The notes beneath the pieces are model-generated. The model was not told where the DNA came from. It saw only the letters and a program-made list of their open reading frames with translations, and did not search any database. Positions 1 to 5,761 of a stretch of DNA of 8,888 nucleotides are shown piece after piece. The position numbers were made by a program, and so were the translations under genes. Location of the stretch: contig JARRNO010000173.1 of the NCBI GenBank assembly GCA_037384885.1, positions 1 through 8,888 of the forward strand. The letters run 5' to 3'. How positions within the stretch are numbered: the first letter of the stretch is position 1; each line of letters opens with the position of its first letter. The stretch is from JARRNO01 sp037384885. GTDB lineage: Bacteria > Acidobacteriota > UBA4820 > DSQY01.

Positions 1-197
1 AGCGCCCCCACAGGCACCTTCGCCTTGGCCAGATTCTTGAGCCGGGCGGCCAGGCGTTCGGCCAGAGGAACCCCCCGCCGGTGAATGCCGATGAGAGCCA
101 GATTGGAGCAGTCCTGTTCCCGGTCGACCATTTCCTGGGCCATGCGCGACAGCGCGCGTTCGATCCCGTCTGAATCCCAGATCACATTTCTCTTCAT
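1..197 (-). CDS. pyrR: PyrR, bifunctional pyrimidine regulator / uracil phosphoribosyltransferase (partial, N-terminal 65 residues)
   Basis: The reverse strand from the ATG at 197-195 reads MKRNVIWDSDGIERALSRMA and continues open to the window edge, so only about the first third of the gene is present. The segment LIGIHRRGVPLAERLAARL at about residues 35-53 is the first beta-strand and helix of a type I phosphoribosyltransferase fold. The preceding helix (IERALSRMAQEMVDRE) matches the start of PyrR, where family members read close to 'RALTRIAHEMIER'. PyrR makes UMP from uracil and PRPP, and in many bacteria it also binds pyr mRNA to control attenuation. The catalytic PRPP loop lies outside the window and cannot be checked. 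A G-rich stretch (AGGGTGGG in gene orientation) lies about 6-8 nt upstream of the ATG as a possible ribosome site. No PyrR-binding leader is evident in the short 5' UTR. The gene diverges from the LpxH-like gene. Confidence 0.85.
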   Translation of the reverse strand, partial: MKRNVIWDSDGIERALSRMAQEMVDREQDCSNLALIGIHRRGVPLAERLAARLKNLAKAKVPVGA

Positions 198-261
198 GGA
201 AGCCCACCCTGGATTTTAAGATCCCGAGGTTCAATTTGAAGACGTGCTCAGGCAGGTGCTT

Positions 262-267
262 ATTATA
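262..267 (-). promoter_or_regulatory. Probable sigma-70 -10 box for pyrR
   Basis: On the minus strand this hexamer is a perfect TATAAT, about 65 nt upstream of the pyrR ATG, which predicts a leader of roughly 55-60 nt. The -35 position, 17 nt further upstream, shows no good TTGACA match (TGGCGA-like at best), so the promoter may be weak or helped by an activator. Confidence 0.5.
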
Positions 268-332
268 GCCGGGAGCGCCCGATTTCGCCAGGGGGTGAAC
301 CGGTTTCATTGTGCCGCCCGGCTGCGTAATGG

Positions 333-338
333 TACATT
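333..338 (+). promoter_or_regulatory. Candidate -10 element (TACATT) upstream of the LpxH-like gene
   Basis: The local sequence GGTACATTGA at 331-340 resembles the TGTACAATGA and TGTACTATGA motifs found upstream of two other plus-strand genes in this window (4951-4960 and 7201-7210). It lies 18-24 nt before the ATG at 357, so the leader would be very short. No convincing -35 is seen. Confidence 0.25.
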
Positions 339-356
339 GAGCCAAACGGAGAGGCG

Positions 357-1118
357 ATGGCGCATGACCTTGCAATGCGGATACAGACCGTGGGCCCCTC
401 GGACGCGGCCTGGTGCGCGGCCGACCCCCATTTCCACGAGGGCGACCCCGCGCTCGCTTCCTTTTATGAATGGTTGGATACCTTTGAGGCGAGCGAAGTC
501 CCCAACCTCGTGCTTCTGGGAGACCTCTTCGAAGTCTGGATCGCCTTGCCGCGGGTCCAGGCGCCCCACCAGACCCGGCTCTTGGAGCGGCTTCAGGCCC
601 TGGCCGAGTCGGGACGGCGGATTGTTTTCATTGTGGGCAACCGGGACTATTTCGTGGAATCGGTCCGGCCCAATCCCTTCGAAGTGATCGCCGAGCGCTG
701 GGACCTGGACCTTCCGGGCGGCAACATTCGATTCGAACACGGTGATCTCGTCAACCTTTCGGACCACCAGTACCAGCGCTGGAGGCGATTCTCGCGAAGC
801 AGGCCCGTGCGGGCCGCTTTCCGGCTTCTGCCTCCCCCTCTGCAGCGTTCCCTGGCGCATCGCCTCGAGAGGAGTTTGGCTCGTACGAATCTCGAGTACA
901 AGCAATACCACCCTGAAGCCGAATTGGAAAACTGGGCCGAAAAGACGAAACGCGAGGGCTGCATCGCCGCCGTACTGGGTCACTTTCACCGGGACCTGGA
1001 GACCCGCGCCGCCGGCATCACCGTCCGGTTTCTGCCGCAGTTTCGGAAAGGCGGCCCGTACCTCGCCGTCGACGAACACGGCTGTTTCCGGCTGGAGTCC
1101 TTTAAGGCTGGCGAATGA
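357..1118 (+). CDS. lpxH: LpxH-like UDP-2,3-diacylglucosamine diphosphatase (calcineurin-like metallophosphoesterase)
   Basis: This 253-residue protein carries the full set of metallophosphoesterase motifs: DPH (D23, H25), GDLFEVW (G55-D56), GNRD (94-97), HGD (128-130) and GHFH (208-211). The order and spacing match E. coli LpxH (about 240 aa; motifs DLH, GDLFEAW, GNRD, HGD, GHTH). Like LpxH, it has an Arg/Leu-rich helical insert between HGD and GHFH (about residues 135-195) that shapes the lipid-binding cap. LpxH is a peripheral inner-membrane enzyme that cleaves UDP-2,3-diacylglucosamine to lipid X and UMP in lipid A synthesis. The first motif is slightly unusual (ADPHF rather than SDLHL). 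GGAGAGG at 348-354 sits just before the ATG; its GGAG core leaves 5 nt. An in-frame ATG at 375 is an alternative but has no ribosome site. A related phosphoesterase of unknown substrate cannot be ruled out. No other lpx gene is nearby. Confidence 0.82.
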   Translation: MAHDLAMRIQTVGPSDAAWCAADPHFHEGDPALASFYEWLDTFEASEVPNLVLLGDLFEVWIALPRVQAPHQTRLLERLQALAESGRRIVFIVGNRDYFVESVRPNPFEVIAERWDLDLPGGNIRFEHGDLVNLSDHQYQRWRRFSRSRPVRAAFRLLPPPLQRSLAHRLERSLARTNLEYKQYHPEAELENWAEKTKREGCIAAVLGHFHRDLETRAAGITVRFLPQFRKGGPYLAVDEHGCFRLESFKAGE

Positions 1119-1122
1119 CGCC

Positions 1123-1160
1123 TCAAGGGCCCCGGAGGCTCCACACCGGCCGGGGCTTGA
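1123..1160 (+). other. Bulged hairpin just downstream of the LpxH-like gene
   Basis: TCAAG (1123-1127) plus CCCCGG (1130-1135) pair with CCGGGG (1150-1155) plus CTTGA (1156-1160), leaving a GG bulge and a 14-nt loop. It begins 4 nt after the stop codon. No T-run follows, so it is not a standard intrinsic terminator; it may protect the 3' end or slow polymerase. Confidence 0.4.
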
Positions 1161-1179
1161 AGATTCCCATGACCCGGAC

Positions 1180-1301
1180 GCGAGCCTAGCTCGCCTGTCC
1201 ATCAGGACGGATGGGAAGCCCGTTCCGGCTTGATAAGACATCCACGCCGCCGCCCATGCTGGGCGCCCGGCTTGCCATTTTGCCGCATACGGCAGTAAAG
1301 T
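1180..1301 (+). promoter_or_regulatory. Upstream region of the MshEN gene: serial short hairpins and a candidate promoter
   Basis: Four short inverted repeats follow one another: GCGAGC/GCTCGC (1180-1194), AAGCC/GGCTT (1216-1231), CGCCCA/TGGGCG (1251-1265) and TGCCG/CGGCA (1281-1294). The last lies between TTGCCA (1272-1277) and TAAAGT (1296-1301). Spaced 18 bp apart, these make a plausible but weak sigma-70 promoter, with the dyad in its spacer where a repressor could bind. This is a visual assignment only. The 218-bp gap to the LpxH-like gene suggests the MshEN gene has its own promoter. Confidence 0.3.
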
Positions 1302-1336
1302 AAGGAGAGATTCTAGTCGGACGCGGAGGTTTTTTA

Positions 1337-1960
1337 GTGAAAGGGCGGGTCATGACCAAGTTGAACCTCGGTGATTTGCTGCTCGAAGCAAATCTCATCG
1401 ACCCGGTGCAACTGAAGATCGCCCTGGAGGAACAGAAGCGCCGCGGCACGAAGATCGGCTCCACCCTGGTGGACCTGCATTTCGTGGATGAGAATGTCTT
1501 GAGCGCCTTCCTCGGCCGGCAGTTGGACATTCCATGCATTGCACTGACCAATATCGAGGTGCCTCTGGATGTCCGTGCGGTCTTTCCAGCTGCCTTCGCC
1601 CACCGGTTCGAAGCCGTACCGGTGAAGATCGAAGGGGGCCGGCTTCACCTGGCCATGGTAGACCCGATGGACATGAAAGCCATCGTGGCCATCGAGAACG
1701 CCACCGGGCTGGAGGTGCTGCCCATGGTGGCACCGCAGTCCAGCATCCGCCAGTGCCTGGATAAGCTCTATGTTCTGCCCAGAGACGCCGGCGACGGCGA
1801 AAAGGAACCGCCCGCGGTCTTTCCCGAGCTGAACCGCGAGGTGGAAGAGGCGGAAGTCTTCGGCCGGCACTTCATGGAAATCCACGATCAGCTGGACCGC
1901 CTGGAGCGAAAGATCAACGTCCTTTACCGCCTGCTCGAAAAACACCTGGATCAATCTTGA
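1337..1960 (+). CDS. Stand-alone MshEN / GspE N-terminal domain protein with C-terminal coiled coil
   Basis: The 207-residue product has the two-repeat signature of the MshEN domain, the N-terminal domain of type II secretion and type IV pilus ATPases, which in several proteins binds cyclic di-GMP. Repeat one reads LNLGDLLLEANLID...LKIALEEQ (residues 9-33) and repeat two KIGSTLVDLHFVDENVLSAFLGRQ (39-62). An alpha/beta lobe (about 65-150) follows. Residues about 175-205 form a heptad-like helix (DQLDRLERKINVLYRLLEKH). There is no Walker A or B motif, so this is not a secretion ATPase. It is more likely an adaptor or c-di-GMP-responsive scaffold. The Arg of the usual RLG signature is Asn10 here, so ligand binding is uncertain. 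GGAGG at 1325-1329 lies 7 nt before the GTG at 1337, which favours that start; the ATG at 1352 is the alternative. The 3' end overlaps the convergent NtrC-type gene by 47 bp. Confidence 0.78.
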   Translation: MKGRVMTKLNLGDLLLEANLIDPVQLKIALEEQKRRGTKIGSTLVDLHFVDENVLSAFLGRQLDIPCIALTNIEVPLDVRAVFPAAFAHRFEAVPVKIEGGRLHLAMVDPMDMKAIVAIENATGLEVLPMVAPQSSIRQCLDKLYVLPRDAGDGEKEPPAVFPELNREVEEAEVFGRHFMEIHDQLDRLERKINVLYRLLEKHLDQS

Positions 1961-3266
1961 GGTCTTCGAGCTTTTCATAGAGCCTCGACCGGCTCAATCC
2001 CACTTCCTTCGCGGCACGCGTCACATTTCCCGAGTACTTTTCCAGAGCACGGGCGATGACGTTGCGCTCTACGTCTTCCTTGATGTCGCTCAGCGAACTC
2101 CCCGAGGAGGCCGGTCCAGCTCCCAGCAGCTCCTGGGGAAGGTGGGACGGATCGGGAGCGGCGGGCCCGGCCAGCAGGGCCGCACGCTCGACCACCCAGC
2201 GAAGCTGGCGGACATTCCCCGGCCACGAGAACTTCTTCAGGGCCTTCATGAAGGGCCCGGACAAAGTTGTTACCTGCCAGCCCTGGCGCTGATAGGCGGC
2301 GTCGAGGAAGTGTTCCGCCAGGGCCGCCACGTCCTCGGGCCGTTCCCTCAATGGCGGGACGTTCAGCTTGAGGCCTGCGACCCGGAAGTACAAGTCGTCT
2401 CGAAAGCGGCCCTCGCGGCATAAAGCGTCCAAGTCCCGGTGAGTGGCCGCCAGGACTCGCACGTCCACTGCAGTGACGGCGTCGGAACCCACGGGCTGCA
2501 CTTTTTCTTCCTCCAGGACACGAAGCAGCTTGGCCTGGACCGGCGGCGGGAGATCGCCGATCTCATCCAGAAAGAGCGTGCCGCCGCTCGCCGTCACGAA
2601 TTTTCCTTTGCGCGGAGCGTCAGCGCCCGTGAAGGCCCCCTTGACGTGCCCGAAGAGTTCGGATTCCGCCAGGGTTTCCGGCAGAGCAGCACAGTTGACG
2701 GCCACAAAAGGCCCGCGCGCATGGCCGCTCCGGACATGGATCCATCGTGCCAGAACCTCCTTGCCGCTTCCCGTTTCGCCCGTGATAAGGATGGGCGCCG
2801 GGGCCGGGGCGTAGCGAGACGCTTCTTCAAGGACGGACTTCATGACCGGAGAAGCCGTCAAGAGTCCCGGCCCGGCGGCGTTCAGCCGTTCCTGGTTCGC
2901 ACGCGCCTGGCGGAGCGCATTTCGAACGGTGATCAGGAGCCTCTCCCGGTCGAGGGGCTTTTCCAGGAAATCATAGGCGCCGGACCGGACGGCCTGGACC
3001 GCCGAAGCGATAGACCCGTGCCCAGAAATCATGACGATTTCCGTCGGAAGGCTGAGCGCTCTCGCCTTTTCCAGCACCACCGTTCCGTCCCGGCCGGGAA
3101 GGCGCAGATCCACGAGTGCCAGTTCGGGAGGATCAGAGCCCGTCAGCTTCGCGAGGGCGTCGTCCACATTGGCGGCTTCCTCCACGCTGTAGCCCCGGCG
3201 TTCCAGCACCGTTCGCAGCGTGGAACGGATAGGAGCCTCGTCATCCACGACCAGGATCTTCGACAT
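1914..3266 (-). CDS. NtrC-family sigma-54-dependent response regulator
   Basis: This 450-residue protein has the complete three-domain layout. The receiver domain (1-120) has the acidic pocket VVDDE, phospho-acceptor D53 (ALVDLRLPG), switch S81 and K103 (EKP). The AAA+ domain has Walker A GETGSGKE (163-170), the sigma-54 contact loop GAFTGA (210-215), Walker B TLFLDEIGD (about 230-238) and the FRDDLYFR arginine region (288-295). A Fis-type helix-turn-helix follows (about 408-440). It is therefore a phosphorylation-controlled enhancer-binding activator of sigma-54 promoters. The start was set at MSKILVVDDE because receiver domains begin there. An upstream in-frame ATG at 3284 would add six residues and lacks a ribosome site. 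It is last in the minus cluster, 72 bp after the DUF1634 gene. No histidine kinase is in the window, so its partner is unknown, and no convincing -24/-12 promoter was found here. Confidence 0.93.
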   Translation of the reverse strand: MSKILVVDDEAPIRSTLRTVLERRGYSVEEAANVDDALAKLTGSDPPELALVDLRLPGRDGTVVLEKARALSLPTEIVMISGHGSIASAVQAVRSGAYDFLEKPLDRERLLITVRNALRQARANQERLNAAGPGLLTASPVMKSVLEEASRYAPAPAPILITGETGSGKEVLARWIHVRSGHARGPFVAVNCAALPETLAESELFGHVKGAFTGADAPRKGKFVTASGGTLFLDEIGDLPPPVQAKLLRVLEEEKVQPVGSDAVTAVDVRVLAATHRDLDALCREGRFRDDLYFRVAGLKLNVPPLRERPEDVAALAEHFLDAAYQRQGWQVTTLSGPFMKALKKFSWPGNVRQLRWVVERAALLAGPAAPDPSHLPQELLGAGPASSGSSLSDIKEDVERNVIARALEKYSGNVTRAAKEVGLSRSRLYEKLEDLKIDPGVFRAGGKGR

Positions 3267-3338
3267 GGCTCCATGGTACCGCATGAAGGCGGGGTGAGAA
3301 AAGACATGAAGCCGGGCATCCGCCCTTGCCCCGGGTTC

Positions 3339-3725
3339 TTATCCGACCTTCACCTTGAAGAGGCTGCCCACGATCATGCTGCACAGGAGAATGAGTGTAA
3401 CGATGGCGGAAACGACGGCGAAGCGGTAGTTCTTCCGCCTTAGAAAGAATCCGATGGAGAGGACGACGCTACCCAGCGGCGTGATGATCAGGCTGACGGC
3501 TCCAAGGTAGAAATAGGGTTCGGGCGAGAAGTGAACCAGGTCGTTCAGGAAGGCTCCGGCGCTGTGATAATACTGACCGGCCACGTTGGGCGGCGGAACG
3601 TTCTGGATGAGGCACATCACGATCCCCGCCACGTAGAAAAAGACGGTGGCCCAAGTCCCCAGGGTCAAAAAGAGCGAAACTTTCTTGTTCAGCAGCCGTG
3701 CGATTCTCGGATCGTCTTCTCTCAT
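3339..3725 (-). CDS. DUF1634 family three-helix membrane protein
   Basis: The 128-residue product has three predicted membrane segments, at about 16-40 (KVSLFLTLGTWATVFFYVAG), 69-93 (PYFYLGAVSLIITPLGSVVL) and 98-123 (NYRFAVVSAIVTLILLCSMI). The pattern of a helix ending in 'TPLGSVVLSIGFFLRRKNY', then a helix rich in Ile/Val/Leu, is typical of DUF1634. These proteins are commonly encoded beside TauE/SafE permeases and are thought to assist them, though their biochemical role is unknown. Here it begins 16 bp after the stop of a TauE/SafE permease on the same strand, so the two are almost certainly co-transcribed. The upstream G-rich stretch (TGGGAAA) is a weak ribosome site, so translation may be coupled to the permease gene. 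The family is recognised from memory of sequence style and neighbourhood. Confidence 0.8.
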   Translation of the reverse strand: MREDDPRIARLLNKKVSLFLTLGTWATVFFYVAGIVMCLIQNVPPPNVAGQYYHSAGAFLNDLVHFSPEPYFYLGAVSLIITPLGSVVLSIGFFLRRKNYRFAVVSAIVTLILLCSMIVGSLFKVKVG

Positions 3726-3741
3726 GGGCGGTTTCCCATCG

Positions 3742-4467
3742 TCACATCAGCCCGGGCAGGTGCAGCCTGAACCCGTGCAGCAGCGCCCGGCCGAGCATTT
3801 CATACGCCATGTAAAAAAGCAGGAGCGCGAAGATGGTTTTCAGGAGTCTGCTTTTCAACCGGTTCATCAGGTGGCTTCCGGCCACCGCCCCCACGACGGC
3901 CCCGAGGGCGACCGGCGCCACCACGCAAAGATTGACGGCGTCCGCCAGGAAATAAACCACAGCGGCCGTCGCGGCTGTAATACCGATCATGAACTTGCTC
4001 GTGGCCACGGAAGCCTTGATGGGGACACGCATGACCGTGTTCAACGCCGCAACCTTGATCACCCCGCCGCCGATCCCAAGCATGCCCGAACCCAGCCCCG
4101 CCATGAGCGCCGCGCCGCTTCCCTGTAAGCTTCGGGTGGCCTTGTACTGGACTTCGCGATCCTTGGCGCGGTCGTAGTAGGCGCCGCCCAGCTCCATGTA
4201 GCGGGAGAGGCGGTCAGGCACGACGCCGTTCCCATCCGCGTCTTCCCTGTCCTCCGAACCCCGCTCGCGGAAAGAGACAAATCCGATCAGGAACATAATC
4301 CCTGAAAACACCAGGCTGAGAACCCACCCTTTCATGAGAACGCCGAGAAAGGCGCCCGCCAGGGCTCCGAAGGTGGTGGCGACCTCAAGAAACAAACCGA
4401 TCCGAGCAGGAGAAGATGGATAAACATGGGATCGAGGTCCTCGTGACGCTGCCCGCACCGCTCTCAC
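3742..4467 (-). CDS. TauE/SafE (TSUP) permease lacking its N-terminal half; likely a truncated remnant
   Basis: Homology to TSUP anion permeases starts abruptly near residue 22 (ARIGLFLEVATTFGALAGAF). In full proteins that stretch follows about 70-90 residues holding the first GxGGG motif and the first two or three helices. Here the first 21 residues are Arg/Ser/Pro-rich and not membrane-like. The rest is intact: a hydrophilic loop (about 66-110, with YMELGGAYYDRAKDREVQYK) and the second repeat with GSGMLGIGGG (126-135) and several helices to the C-terminus. I checked the three minus-strand frames just upstream (4381-4680) and found no missing half, so a simple frameshift does not explain it. 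Start codons here are GTG (4467, or 4458 in frame) with no clear ribosome site. It may be a decaying pseudogene or a half-size protein. DUF1634 and the NtrC-type gene follow on the same strand. An assembly join error is possible. Confidence 0.8.
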   Translation of the reverse strand: MRAVRAASRGPRSHVYPSSPARIGLFLEVATTFGALAGAFLGVLMKGWVLSLVFSGIMFLIGFVSFRERGSEDREDADGNGVVPDRLSRYMELGGAYYDRAKDREVQYKATRSLQGSGAALMAGLGSGMLGIGGGVIKVAALNTVMRVPIKASVATSKFMIGITAATAAVVYFLADAVNLCVVAPVALGAVVGAVAGSHLMNRLKSRLLKTIFALLLFYMAYEMLGRALLHGFRLHLPGLM

Positions 4468-4526
4468 AGGTGCGGAGGGTTTCGCCCGGTCTCGTCGTTC
4501 ACGGCACGGAACTTCCCGCTGCCCCG

Positions 4527-4555
4527 AGTATAACCCTCCGCCCGGAGGGGGACAA
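4527..4555 (-). promoter_or_regulatory. Sigma-70-type promoter for the truncated permease / DUF1634 / NtrC cluster
   Basis: Read on the minus strand: TTGTCC (-35, 4555-4550), a 17-bp spacer, then TATACT (-10, 4532-4527). Transcription would start near 4520, about 53 nt before the GTG at 4467. Spacing is ideal and both hexamers match at four or five of six positions. This is the best promoter on this strand in the spacer. Confidence 0.6.
4534..4549. promoter_or_regulatory. Perfect 16-bp palindrome within the promoter spacer (candidate operator)
   Basis: CCCTCCG-CC-CGGAGGG has 7-bp half-sites separated by 2 bp, and it fills nearly the whole space between the -35 and -10 boxes above. A dimeric regulator bound here would block or reshape the promoter. 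A further copy of the half-site, CGGAGGG, occurs on the plus strand at about 4473-4479, in the leader. No regulator can be assigned from sequence alone. Confidence 0.45.
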
Positions 4556-4639
4556 GACGGACGGAGCGGTGCCGCACAGCGGCCCCGCCGCGGAAGGACG
4601 ATGGTTGACGGCGGAATTGGCCGCTGCGCGGTCCTGCAA

Positions 4640-4671
4640 GTGAAAAGGTAAAGAAGTTAGGCAGCTAGGAA
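4640..4671 (+). repeat. Degenerate octamer array, left arm (4 units)
   Basis: Four consecutive 8-nt units in register: GTGAAAAG, GTAAAGAA, GTTAGGCA, GCTAGGAA. They fit a loose consensus GYNRGGAR, with the outer units more decayed. The same octamer appears in opposite orientation at 4770-4809. Confidence 0.55.
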
Positions 4672-4769
4672 GTTCCAGTGTTGACCATTGCAGGCAAAGT
4701 TGCAAATGGCGTGCCCTTGGTGATTCGTCCCTTGCAAGCAGAAGCCGCTGTCCAGTCAGAGGCGGCGAC

Positions 4770-4809
4770 TTCCCAACCTCCCCGCTTCCTTGCCTCCTCG
4801 CCTCCTAAC
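4770..4809 (-). repeat. Degenerate octamer array, right arm (5 units, inverted relative to the left arm)
   Basis: On the plus strand five 8-nt units follow in perfect register: TTCCCAAC, CTCCCCGC, TTCCTTGC, CTCCTCGC, CTCCTAAC. Their reverse complements fit GYNRGGAR, as in the left arm. The two arms face each other across about 98 bp that hold two small stems. Confidence 0.65.
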
Positions 4810-4885
4810 CACCCCAGCGGGCATCCTGCGAAGAAAGTCCGCGCGATAAGGCATCCCCAAAGGAATTCCCGTCGATCATTAACGT

Positions 4886-4921
4886 CCGGCGGCCGACAGC
4901 CGTCCGCCTGCGCGCCGCCGG
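4886..4921. repeat. 8-bp perfect inverted repeat upstream of the intact permease gene
   Basis: CCGGCGGC (4886-4893) and GCCGCCGG (4914-4921) are separated by 20 nt. They lie about 30-70 bp upstream of the candidate -10 at 4953, where an activator or repressor could bind. GC-rich repeats are common in DNA of this composition, so chance is possible. Confidence 0.3.
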
Positions 4922-4948
4922 GGATCGCACACGGCCGGGCCGCCAATT

Positions 4949-4960
4949 CCTGTACAATGA
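4949..4960 (+). promoter_or_regulatory. Candidate -10 region for the intact TauE/SafE gene
   Basis: CCTGTACAATGA contains TACAAT (4953-4958), 5 of 6 matches to TATAAT, 53 bp before the chosen GTG. No good -35 lies 16-18 bp upstream. The 12-mer differs at only one base from the one at 7199-7210, upstream of the exported protein gene. Confidence 0.4.
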
Positions 4961-5011
4961 GGCTTTCGAGTGCCGGACCCACAACCGGGTCCCTTCCTGT
5001 GGAGAGACGAC

Positions 5012-5761
5012 GTGCACGTCTGGCAATACTTTCTGCTTGCGGCGCTGGGAGTTATCGCGGGATTCACGAACGTCATGGCCGGCGGCGGCTCTCTACTGAC
5101 CATGCCGGCCATGATTTTTCTCGGCATGCCCCCGGCCATGGCCAACGGCACGAACCGGGTGGCGCTTCTTGCGCAAAACGTGACGGCGGTGTCGCGATTC
5201 CGCAAAAAGGGCTTCTCCGACTTCAAATTAAGCCTATCCCTGGCCCTTTGCACCTTGCCGGGCGCCGTTATCGGAGCCTTCGCCGCCGTGAAGATCGACC
5301 CCTCCTGGTTCAAACGGCTTTTGGCTCTCGTGATGATCGGGGCCTTGATCATGATCCTGCGTGGTGGAAGGCGCAAGAAGGGCACACCTGAAAAAGCATC
5401 AAAAGCCCGCACCGTCTGGGCCCACATCGGCATGGTCGGGGTGGGGTTTTACGGCGGCTTCATCCAGGCGGGCGTGGGCTTCATCCTCATGGCGCTGCTC
5501 AACGGCGTTCTGCTGCTGGACCTGGTACGCGTCAACATGCACAAGGTCTTCATCGTGGGAATCTACATGGTGCCGTCCCTGATTGTCTTTGCGCTCCCCG
5601 GCGATGTGGCGTGGCTGGCGGGGATCATCCTGGCCGTGGGAAATTCAGCCGGCGCGTGGGCCGGCACGCACGCAGCGGTTCGAGGCGGCGATAAATTGAT
5701 CCGCGTCGTCTTCGCAATCGCGGTGATTGCCATGGCGGTCATACTGGTGGTGAAGGCGTAG
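5012..5761 (+). CDS. TauE/SafE (TSUP) family anion permease, full length
   Basis: The 249-residue integral membrane protein has the duplicated TSUP architecture. Repeat one begins GVIAGFTNVMAGGGSLLTMP (residues 13-32), followed by ANGTNRVALLAQN (44-56). Repeat two begins GFYGGFIQAGVGFILMALLN (145-164), with VRVNMHKVF (172-180) in the equivalent place. About eight hydrophobic segments are visible, split by a basic loop (118-135, GGRRKKGTPEKASKAR). Families of this type move sulfite, sulfoacetate, thiosulfate or other small acids; the substrate cannot be set from sequence. The start is GTG at 5012 because GGAGAG at 5001-5006 lies 5 nt upstream and the hydrophobic N-terminus starts there. The frame is open back to a GTG at 4970, but that would add a non-membrane extension and lose the ribosome site. 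It diverges from the truncated paralogue and appears to be a single-gene transcript. Confidence 0.9.
   Translation: MHVWQYFLLAALGVIAGFTNVMAGGGSLLTMPAMIFLGMPPAMANGTNRVALLAQNVTAVSRFRKKGFSDFKLSLSLALCTLPGAVIGAFAAVKIDPSWFKRLLALVMIGALIMILRGGRRKKGTPEKASKARTVWAHIGMVGVGFYGGFIQAGVGFILMALLNGVLLLDLVRVNMHKVFIVGIYMVPSLIVFALPGDVAWLAGIILAVGNSAGAWAGTHAAVRGGDKLIRVVFAIAVIAMAVILVVKA

Larger units (their letters stand above)
4468..5011. other. 544-bp divergent spacer between the two TauE/SafE genes
   Basis: No credible gene was found here on either strand. The stretch contains a minus-strand promoter with palindrome (4527-4555), octamer arrays (4640-4671 and 4770-4809), a bulged stem CCATTGCA/TGCAAATGG (4685-4709), a stem GCCGC/GCGGC (4744-4766) and an 8-bp inverted repeat CCGGCGGC/GCCGCCGG (4886-4893 and 4914-4921). 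A candidate plus-strand -10 lies at 4953-4958. Open frames across it are low-complexity and unlike proteins. Confidence 0.6.

Noticed and set aside
306..1241. 311-codon open frame antisense to the LpxH-like gene
   Set aside because: It is the shadow of a gene with strong third-position GC bias. The protein shows no domain and the plus frame has all metallophosphoesterase motifs.
2439..3443. 334-codon plus-strand frame across the NtrC-type gene
   Set aside because: Antisense to Walker A, Walker B and GAFTGA coding sequence; its own translation is Arg/Gly/Pro-rich and unlike a protein family.
5016..5034. Possible sigma-54 -24/-12 site (TGGCAATACTTTCTGC)
   Set aside because: The GG-to-GC spacing is off by one base and the site lies inside the permease coding region.
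4678..5391. 237-codon plus-strand frame through the spacer into the permease gene
   Set aside because: It overlaps the real permease in another frame and its N-terminal part translates the octamer array.
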